Positions 1 to 4,565 of a stretch of 5,605 nucleotides of DNA are shown here, one piece after another (within the stretch, counting starts at the first letter, position 1; each line of letters begins with the position of its first letter). A program made the position numbers and the translations under genes. The stretch is taken from contig JAUWCW010000151.1 in the NCBI GenBank assembly GCA_030609125.1, positions 1 through 5,605 of the forward strand, given 5' to 3'. The DNA is from JAUWCW01 sp030609125 [NCBI: Candidatus Rokuibacteriota bacterium] (lineage in GTDB: Bacteria > JAUVQV01). Under the pieces are notes generated by a model. The model was given only the letters and a program-made list of their open reading frames with translations. It did not search any database and was not told the DNA's origin.

Positions 1-1
1 T

Positions 2-1447
2 CCGCAGCAGTTCTCGAGCCAGAACGAGCAGGACAACCGGCACTACGCCAGAGCCGCAAAGGTGCCCATGCTGGAGCCCTCCGACAGCCGGGAGGCAAAG
101 GATTTCACCCGCCTCGCCTTCGGGCTCAGCGAGGAGTACGACACCCCCTTCCTCCTCCGGACGACAACGAGGATCTCGCATTCCAAGAGCATCGTTCGCC
201 TGGCGGACAAAGAGGTCCGCAGCGTGGTGGGCTTTCTCAAGAAAGATCCCCAGAAACTCGTCATGGTCCCTGAATTCGGTCGCCGGCGCCACGTGCTTCT
301 CGAGAAGAGAATTCTGAAGCTCCGGCAGTACGCCGAGAGTTCCGGGATCAACTTTGAAATACCCGGCGCAGACAGGGGCCTGGGGATCATCACCGCCGGA
401 GTGGTCTACCAACACGCCAGGGAGGTCTTCCCCCGGGCCGGTTTCCTGAAACTGGGAATGGTCTATCCTCTGCCGCAGGAGCTCATCGCCGATTTCGTCC
501 GGCGGTACCGGCGCGTCATCGTGGCGGAGGACCTGGATCCCTTCCTGGAAGAGCAGATACGCTCCTGGGGCATCGAGGTGACGGGCGCGGAGAAACGGTC
601 TCTCACCGGGGAACTGACACCGGACCTCGTTCGCAACGCCTGGGGGAAGAAGCGCCGGGCCGCGGCTCCCCCCGTTCCCGAGGGTCTGCCGGCACGGCCG
701 CCGGTTCTCTGCCCGGGCTGTCCGCATCGCGGGATCTTCAGTCTCCTGAAGAAGAAAGGCGTCTTCGTGACCGGAGACATAGGCTGCTACACGCTGGCGT
801 CGATCCCGCCCCTGTCCGCTCTTCACACCTGCCTCTGCATGGGGGCGAGCATCGGCACCGCGCACGGGATGGAGATAATCCTCAAGCCCGCCGGAGAGCG
901 CAAGCGCGTGGCGGCGGTCATAGGGGACTCGACCTTCTATCATTCCGGCATCACTCCGCTGGCGGACCTTGTGTACAACGGTGCTGAAACACTGACCATA
1001 GTGCTCGACAACCGTACCACCGCCATGACGGGGCGGCAGGACAATCCCGGGAGCGGCAGGACGATAGCCGGTAAGGAGGTGCCGCGGATGAGCATTGCCG
1101 CCATCGGCAAGGGGCTCGGCATCAGGAACGTTGCGGAGATAGACGCCTACGACTACGGCCGGATCGACCGCACGCTGGACCGCATGCTCAGGAAGGCCGG
1201 GCCGGGACTCATAGTCAATCACGGTGCGTGCGTTCTGCTGGAAAGAAAGCCCATGGCAAGGCCCTACAGGGTTGACGAGGGGCTCTGTGACGGCTGCCGG
1301 CGCTGTCTCATGATCTCCTGCCCCTGTCTGTCCCTGGCGGGGCCGGGGAAGCGGGCAAAAGTGAAAATAGATCCCTCCACGTGCTACGGCTGCGACCTCT
1401 GCGCCGAGGTCTGCACACGGGGCGCCATCGCGGAGGGAGGACGATGA
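2..1447 (+). CDS. iorA: Indolepyruvate:ferredoxin oxidoreductase, alpha subunit (5'-truncated by window edge)
   Basis: This is the large, catalytic subunit of the thiamine-diphosphate enzyme that oxidatively decarboxylates aryl-2-oxo acids (indolepyruvate, phenylpyruvate) to aryl-acetyl-CoA and reduces ferredoxin in the cytoplasm. The frame is open from base 2, so the true start lies outside the window. 481 codons are present, and the family is usually about 590-640 residues, so the N-terminal part of the pyrimidine-binding domain is missing. Visible in order: the family signature SSQNEQDNR then MLEPSDS near the left edge; the linker LCPGCPHRG (bases 707-733); the thiamine-diphosphate motif from GDSTFYHSG (923) to DNRTTAMTG (1007-1033); and a C-terminal 2x[4Fe-4S] ferredoxin domain. 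The first cluster is CX2CX2CX4CP (cysteines at 1286, 1295, 1304, 1319). The second is CX2CX2CX3C (1382, 1391, 1400, 1412), with Thr in place of the usual Pro after the last Cys. The stop overlaps the iorB start, so the two are translationally coupled. Identification is firm. Substrate preference among arylpyruvates cannot be read from the sequence. Confidence 0.96.
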   Translation, partial: PQQFSSQNEQDNRHYARAAKVPMLEPSDSREAKDFTRLAFGLSEEYDTPFLLRTTTRISHSKSIVRLADKEVRSVVGFLKKDPQKLVMVPEFGRRRHVLLEKRILKLRQYAESSGINFEIPGADRGLGIITAGVVYQHAREVFPRAGFLKLGMVYPLPQELIADFVRRYRRVIVAEDLDPFLEEQIRSWGIEVTGAEKRSLTGELTPDLVRNAWGKKRRAAAPPVPEGLPARPPVLCPGCPHRGIFSLLKKKGVFVTGDIGCYTLASIPPLSALHTCLCMGASIGTAHGMEIILKPAGERKRVAAVIGDSTFYHSGITPLADLVYNGAETLTIVLDNRTTAMTGRQDNPGSGRTIAGKEVPRMSIAAIGKGLGIRNVAEIDAYDYGRIDRTLDRMLRKAGPGLIVNHGACVLLERKPMARPYRVDEGLCDGCRRCLMISCPCLSLAGPGKRAKVKIDPSTCYGCDLCAEVCTRGAIAEGGR

Positions 1448-2052
1448 CAGTCTCGGCGGCAACGGATAACGGCAGGACGGTGAATGTCCTCGTCGTCGGC
1501 GTAGGAGGGCAGGGGGTGCTCCTCGCGGGCGAGGTGCTGGCGGAGGTGGCGGTCCTCTCCGGCCTGGAGGTGAAGAAGAGCGAGGTTCACGGCATGGCCC
1601 AGAGGGGGGGGAGCGTTGTTTCCCACCTGCGTTTCGGAAAGAAGGTCCACTCGCCGCTGATCCCCAGGGGGGAGGCGGAATTTCTCATCTCTTTCGAGAA
1701 GCTTGAAACGCTCCGGTACCTGGATCACCTCCGGGCCTCGTCGTGGGTCCTCGTCAATGACCAGGAGATACTTCCGCTGCCCGTGAGTTCGGGGCGGGAG
1801 AAATACCCCGCCGGAATCGAGCGGAAGATCCGCAGCGCCGGCCTTCGGTGCAAAATCATCGACGGCCTGGGCCTGGCCGCCAGAGCCGGGAACCAGCGCG
1901 CCGTGAACTCCGTTATCCTCGGTGTTCTCTCGCGGCTGATGCCCTTCACGGAGGAGATCTGGGGGCAAGCTTTGCGCAACCATGTTCCCGCGAAATACCT
2001 CGACGCGAACATGAAGGCCTTCGAACTCGGCAGGAGGCGCAGGATAAGTTGA
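1444..2052 (+). CDS. iorB: Indolepyruvate:ferredoxin oxidoreductase, beta subunit
   Basis: This is the small subunit of the IorAB complex and corresponds to the gamma domain of pyruvate:ferredoxin oxidoreductases. At 202 residues it is close to the usual size of about 190-200. Near the N-terminus is the glycine-rich GVGGQG (residues 19-24) typical of the POR-gamma fold. It is followed by the family signature SEVHGMAQRGGSV (46-58), then HLRFG. I chose the ATG at 1444 because GGAGGGAGG (1432-1440) sits directly upstream and the start overlaps the iorA stop as ATGA. An in-frame upstream ATG lies deep inside the iorA ferredoxin domain and would add 21 low-complexity Arg-rich residues foreign to the family. 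A short tail (GRRRRIS) ends the protein. It has no cysteine clusters of its own, so electrons leave through the ferredoxin domain of the alpha subunit. No terminator is obvious after the stop. Confidence 0.95.
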   Translation: MTVSAATDNGRTVNVLVVGVGGQGVLLAGEVLAEVAVLSGLEVKKSEVHGMAQRGGSVVSHLRFGKKVHSPLIPRGEAEFLISFEKLETLRYLDHLRASSWVLVNDQEILPLPVSSGREKYPAGIERKIRSAGLRCKIIDGLGLAARAGNQRAVNSVILGVLSRLMPFTEEIWGQALRNHVPAKYLDANMKAFELGRRRRIS

Positions 2053-2109
2053 GCAGGCTGGAGTGGCGCAGAACCCGGCAGGAAGCACAGTCAGGGTGGA
2101 GTGAAAGGC

Positions 2110-2139
2110 TTGACAAGGGAAAAACCTCTCTGATATACA
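2110..2139 (+). promoter_or_regulatory. Sigma70-type promoter with extended -10, upstream of the HU gene
   Basis: A perfect -35 hexamer TTGACA (2110-2115) is followed after 18 bp by TATACA (2134-2139). A TG one base upstream (2131-2132) makes an extended -10, TGATATACA. The predicted transcription start is near 2146, giving a leader of about 48 nt before the HU start codon. It lies 57 bp past the iorB stop, so HU can be transcribed independently of iorAB. The match is by eye against the consensus. Confidence 0.65.
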
Positions 2140-2180
2140 GATTTCGAAGTAGTGTCGGCTGTTAAGCGGTTAAGGGTGAT

Positions 2181-2186
2181 AGGAGG
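2181..2186 (+). promoter_or_regulatory. Shine-Dalgarno site fixing the HU start
   Basis: AGGAGG lies 7 nt before the ATG at 2194. It decides between that ATG and an in-frame upstream ATG at 2152 reading the leader, which has no comparable ribosome binding site and would add 14 residues ahead of the conserved HU N-terminus MNKKDLV. Confidence 0.8.
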
Positions 2187-2193
2187 AGTTTAC

Positions 2194-2466
2194 ATGAACA
2201 AGAAGGATCTCGTGGAACTGGTCGCAGAGGGTGCGGAACTCAACAAGGCCAAGGCTGAGGCGGCGCTCAACGCGTTGCTTGAGGGCATCAAGGGCGCCCT
2301 GAAGAAAGAGGAAAAGGTGACCCTCGTAGGTTTCGGCACCTTCTCGGTATCAAGGAGGGCGGCGCGGAAGGGGAGGAACCCCCAGACGGGGGAAACCATC
2401 GACATCGCGGCCTCCAAGGCCCCCAAGTTCTCGGCCAGCAAGGATTTCAAGAAGGCCATCCAGTAG
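2194..2466 (+). CDS. hup: HU-family histone-like DNA-binding protein
   Basis: This is a nucleoid-associated protein that binds and bends DNA as a dimer without strong sequence preference. It has 90 residues, exactly the family's normal length. Residues 1-45 form the helical dimerisation part (MNKKDLVELVAEGAELNKAKA). The HU/IHF signature follows: VGFGTF (45-50), then the basic arm with SRRAARKGRNPQTGE (53-67). Pro63 in the RNP motif is the residue that intercalates DNA in this family. The C-terminal FSASKDFKKAIQ matches the usual HU tail. The arm and tail look like HU rather than either IHF subunit, though the two families are close. It sits between iorAB and the ligase gene with its own promoter and a strong ribosome binding site, so it is probably an independent transcription unit with a housekeeping role. 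No truncation or unusual insertion is seen. Confidence 0.95.
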   Translation: MNKKDLVELVAEGAELNKAKAEAALNALLEGIKGALKKEEKVTLVGFGTFSVSRRAARKGRNPQTGETIDIAASKAPKFSASKDFKKAIQ

Positions 2467-2488
2467 GTCCCGGAGACGATTGGGACAA

Positions 2489-2514
2489 GACGCGGTTCAG
2501 CAACGGACCGCGTC
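2489..2514 (+). terminator. GC-rich hairpin after the HU gene, possible terminator without a U-tract
   Basis: GACGCGGTTC (2489-2498) pairs with GGACCGCGTC (2505-2514) around a 6-nt loop AGCAAC, giving a 10-bp stem with one G-U pair, 22 bases after the HU stop. No run of T follows (CAGCCGTTTCG), so it is not a classic intrinsic terminator. It could act as a weak or Rho-assisted terminator or as a 3'-end stabiliser for the HU mRNA. Confidence 0.4.
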
Positions 2515-2565
2515 CAGCCGTTTCGCGACCGGGACTTTCTCCCCCGCCGCGGCGGAAGTGTCTGG

Positions 2566-2595
2566 TTGACAGGAGCACACGTCAAAGGTTATGAT
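2566..2595 (+). promoter_or_regulatory. Strong sigma70-type promoter upstream of the ligase-ACT genes
   Basis: A perfect TTGACA (2566-2571) is followed after an 18-bp spacer by TATGAT (2590-2595), five of six matches to the -10 consensus, in an A/T-rich patch that stands out from GC-rich surroundings. The predicted transcription start is near 2602, giving a leader of about 90 nt to the ligase ATG. A perfect 12-bp palindrome, CCGCCGCGGCGG (2544-2555), ends 10 bp upstream of the -35 element and could be an operator or chance GC symmetry. Together with the hairpin at 2489-2514, this accounts for most of the 227-bp gap. Confidence 0.7.
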
Positions 2596-2693
2596 AAAAA
2601 TTCCTGTGAAATTGGATGGTTGAGTCTGCCCCGGCGTGTGGTTCCAGGGGCGTTCTTCTTCGTCTCTGAAGGCGGCATCCGGGAGATAAGTTC

Positions 2694-3998
2694 ATGGTAC
2701 AGAACCAGAAACTCGAGTTTTTGCCCCGCTCGGAGCTGGCCGACCTCCAGGCGGAAAGACTGCGGACCACCCTGCGGCACGTGGAGTCCTCCGTCCCCTT
2801 CTACCGGCAGAAGTTCCGTGAAGCCGGCCTGAAGCCTGACGACATCAAGTCCGTTGAAGACATCTCAAAGATTCCCTTCACGAACAAGCAGGACCTGCGG
2901 GACCACTACCCCTTCGGTCTCTTCGCCGTTCCCATGGACAAGGTGGCGCGCATCCACGCCTCCTCCGGGACCACGGGGAAGATGACGGTGGTGGGTTACA
3001 CTCTTCGCGACATCGACACCTGGGCGGAGCTCATGGCCCGAACGCTGGCCTGCGCCGGCGCGGGAAAAGGGGACATCGTCCACAACGCCTACGGGTACGG
3101 TCTCTTCACGGGAGGGCTCGGGGTCCACTACGGAGCGGAAAAGCTCGGGGCCACGGTCATCCCGATTTCCGGCGGCCTCACCAAGCGCCAGATCATGATC
3201 CTTCAGGACTTTGGAGGGACGGTGCTCACGTGCACTCCCTCCTACGCGCTGAACCTGGCGGAGGTCATGGAGGAGATGAAGGTCGATCCCTCATCGCTGA
3301 AGCTCAAGGTCGGAATCTTCGGCGCCGAGCCCTGGTCGGAGAAGATGCGCGAGGAGATCGAGCGCAAGCTCGACATCGACGCCGTGGACATATACGGACT
3401 TTCCGAGGTGATGGGGCCGGGCGTCGCCCAGGAGTGTGTCGAGGGCAAGCGAGGCTCTCACATCTTCGAAGACCACTTCATTGCCGAGATCATCGATCCC
3501 GAGACGGGGGAGCAGCTTCCGTACGGTGAGAGGGGAGAGCTGGTTTTCACCACCATCACCAAGGAGGCGTTCCCGGTTATCCGCTACCGGACGAGAGACA
3601 TAACCTCCCTCGACGCCGAGACCTGTGTCTGTGGCAGGACTATGGTCCGCATGCAGCGCGTCACCGGCCGGAGCGACGACATGCTCATCATTCGTGGGGT
3701 GAACGTATTCCCGTCACAGGTTGAAAGCGTGCTGATGGGTATTGAAGGGCTCGAGCCCCATTACCAGCTGGTCCTCGACAGGCTCGGTCAACTCGACACG
3801 CTCGAGGTTCAGGTCGAGGTGACGGAAAAAGTCTTCAGCGACGAGGTGAAGAACCTCGAGCACCTTGGAAAAAGGATAGAGACGGACATCAAGGAGTACT
3901 GCGCTGTCACGTGCAAGGTCAAGCTCGTGGAGCCCAAGGGCATCCAGAGGAGCGAGGGGAAGGCCAAGCGGGTGGTCGACAACAGACCCAGGCAATAG
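2694..3998 (+). CDS. paaK: Phenylacetate-CoA ligase family, AMP-forming aryl-acid CoA ligase
   Basis: This cytoplasmic adenylate-forming enzyme converts an aryl acid (phenylacetate, perhaps indoleacetate or hydroxyphenylacetate), ATP and CoA to the aryl-CoA, AMP and PPi. It has 434 residues, the usual family length. Motifs in order: phosphate-binding loop ASSGTTGK (89-96); [11 protein letters not shown] (133-143), lining the substrate side in this family; [12 protein letters not shown] (232-243), the aromatic/Glu adenine-binding motif; YRTRDIT (298-304), the ribose-binding Asp motif; [16 protein letters not shown] (325-340), the hinge; and RSEGKAKRV (419-427), carrying the catalytic lysine of the C-terminal domain, probably K423. 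CVCGR (311-315) is a cysteine pair common in PaaK homologues. The ATG at 2694 has GGGAG (2681-2685) 8 nt upstream. The ACT-protein gene follows after 16 bp, so the two are surely co-transcribed. All catalytic motifs are intact. The exact acyl substrate is not readable; proximity to iorAB favours arylacetates. Confidence 0.93.
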   Translation: MVQNQKLEFLPRSELADLQAERLRTTLRHVESSVPFYRQKFREAGLKPDDIKSVEDISKIPFTNKQDLRDHYPFGLFAVPMDKVARIHASSGTTGKMTVVGYTLRDIDTWAELMARTLACAGAGKGDIVHNAYGYGLFTGGLGVHYGAEKLGATVIPISGGLTKRQIMILQDFGGTVLTCTPSYALNLAEVMEEMKVDPSSLKLKVGIFGAEPWSEKMREEIERKLDIDAVDIYGLSEVMGPGVAQECVEGKRGSHIFEDHFIAEIIDPETGEQLPYGERGELVFTTITKEAFPVIRYRTRDITSLDAETCVCGRTMVRMQRVTGRSDDMLIIRGVNVFPSQVESVLMGIEGLEPHYQLVLDRLGQLDTLEVQVEVTEKVFSDEVKNLEHLGKRIETDIKEYCAVTCKVKLVEPKGIQRSEGKAKRVVDNRPRQ

Positions 3999-4000
3999 CG

Positions 4001-4005
4001 GGAGG
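4001..4005 (+). promoter_or_regulatory. Shine-Dalgarno site supporting a GTG start for the ACT protein
   Basis: GGAGG lies 3 bases after the ligase stop codon and 9 nt before the GTG at 4015. It supports GTG as the start; the next in-frame ATG would lose the whole first ACT domain. Confidence 0.75.
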
Positions 4006-4014
4006 AGCTCGGTC

Positions 4015-4446
4015 GTGAAAGTCGAACAGATTTCCATTTTCCTCGAAAACAAGTCGGGACGTCTGGCTGAAGTCACCAGGCTGCTCGGTGACGGAGGCGT
4101 CAACATCCGGGCCCTCACGCTGGCGGACACCACCGACTTCGGCATCCTCAGGCTCATCGTGAGCGACAAGGCCCGCGCCCTGGAGGTCCTCAAGAAGGCG
4201 GGCTTCACCGTGGGGACGACGGAAGTCGTGGCCGTTGAGGTTCCCGATCGCCCGGGGGGGCTCTCGGGAATACTCGACTCCCTTGGCGAGGAAGGCATCA
4301 ACGTGGAATATATGTACGCCTTCGTGGAGAAGAGCGGTGACGATGCGGTGGTCATCTTCCGCTTCGATGAGCCCGACAAGGCCATAGCGATCCTTCGGAG
4401 AAGCGGTGTCGCCATCATGGCCGCCGAGAAGGTCTACGCCCTTTAG
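4015..4446 (+). CDS. Tandem ACT-domain protein, probable amino-acid sensor partnered with the ligase
   Basis: This is a 143-residue soluble protein made of two ACT domains and nothing else. ACT domains are small ligand-binding modules that usually sense amino acids and act at dimer interfaces. Domain 1 (about residues 3-70) has the ligand-loop and helix pattern [14 protein letters not shown] (11-24) followed by GVNIRAL (28-34). Domain 2 (about 71-143) repeats it as [14 protein letters not shown] (77-90), then [10 protein letters not shown] (94-103). The two copies are clearly related, so the gene is an internal duplication of one domain. There is no catalytic, DNA-binding or membrane segment. 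It lies 16 bp downstream of the aryl-CoA ligase with its own ribosome binding site. Stand-alone tandem-ACT proteins next to PaaK-type ligases are a recurring arrangement in anaerobes, from general knowledge. A role in feedback control of the ligase or of amino-acid transport is inference; the ligand is unknown. Confidence 0.9.
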   Translation: MKVEQISIFLENKSGRLAEVTRLLGDGGVNIRALTLADTTDFGILRLIVSDKARALEVLKKAGFTVGTTEVVAVEVPDRPGGLSGILDSLGEEGINVEYMYAFVEKSGDDAVVIFRFDEPDKAIAILRRSGVAIMAAEKVYAL

Positions 4447-4553
4447 AGAATACGAGCAGCAGCATTCTCCAGCGAAAGGAGGGACAAGGCAGCATTTCGG
4501 GTGCCGGTGAAGCGAAGCCGGCGAATGATCACATGGTCAATGAAAACCGCAGT
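4447..4553 (+). other. Structured gap between the ACT gene and the binding-protein gene
   Basis: This non-coding stretch shows no recognisable -35/-10 promoter and no terminator with a U-tract. It contains two short mutually exclusive hairpins: GAGAAT (4446-4451) with ATTCTC (4464-4469), or TTCTCC (4465-4470) with GGAGGG (4478-4483). The second would bury a perfect AAGGAGG that has no ATG, GTG or TTG at usable distance. GCCGG (4503-4507) with CCGGC (4518-4522) is a further weak stem. An imperfect inverted repeat TGATC-N4-GGTCA lies at 4526-4539. Each element is small and could be chance; together they suggest leader-type control or differential expression of the transporter gene. Confidence 0.3.
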
Positions 4554-4560
4554 GAGGAGG
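4554..4560 (+). promoter_or_regulatory. Shine-Dalgarno site fixing the binding-protein start
   Basis: GAGGAGG lies 5 nt before the ATG at 4566. It favours this start over an in-frame ATG at 4533, which lacks a ribosome binding site and would place 11 polar, partly acidic residues in front of the signal peptide. Confidence 0.75.
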
Positions 4561-4565
4561 GGACA

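Noticed and set aside
1384-2088. 234-codon - strand open frame opposite iorB
   Set aside because: It is antisense to a gene with intact POR-gamma motifs. The product is Pro/Arg/His-rich and low complexity, as expected of a shadow frame.
2059-2103. TGGAGTG repeated twice between iorB and the HU promoter
   Set aside because: Seven-base repeats 38 bp apart in a purine-rich gap are expected by chance, and they fit no known regulatory arrangement.
1848-2165. 105-codon + strand frame across the iorB end and the HU promoter
   Set aside because: It overlaps iorB out of frame, runs through the HU promoter and is Arg/Gln-rich without a domain or ribosome binding site.
2628-2660. GCCCC/GGGGC stem followed by TTCTTCTT in the ligase leader, resembling an attenuator
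   Set aside because: The stem has only five pairs with a 14-nt loop, and the T-rich stretch is interrupted by C. It is too weak to call a terminator.
2566-2832. 88-codon + strand frame beginning in the promoter region and overlapping the ligase start
   Set aside because: It begins at the -35 element of a good promoter, has no ribosome binding site, and overlaps the ligase gene by about 140 bp in another frame. Its product resembles nothing known to me.
3714-4418. 234-codon - strand open frame spanning the ligase end and the ACT gene
   Set aside because: It covers two well-supported + strand genes and their junction. Its Ser/Arg/Leu-rich translation shows no domain and no credible start context.
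4459-4497. GCAGCATT direct repeat, 30 bp apart, in the gap before the binding-protein gene
   Set aside because: Only 8 bp, no further copies seen, and no link to an attachment or insertion site.
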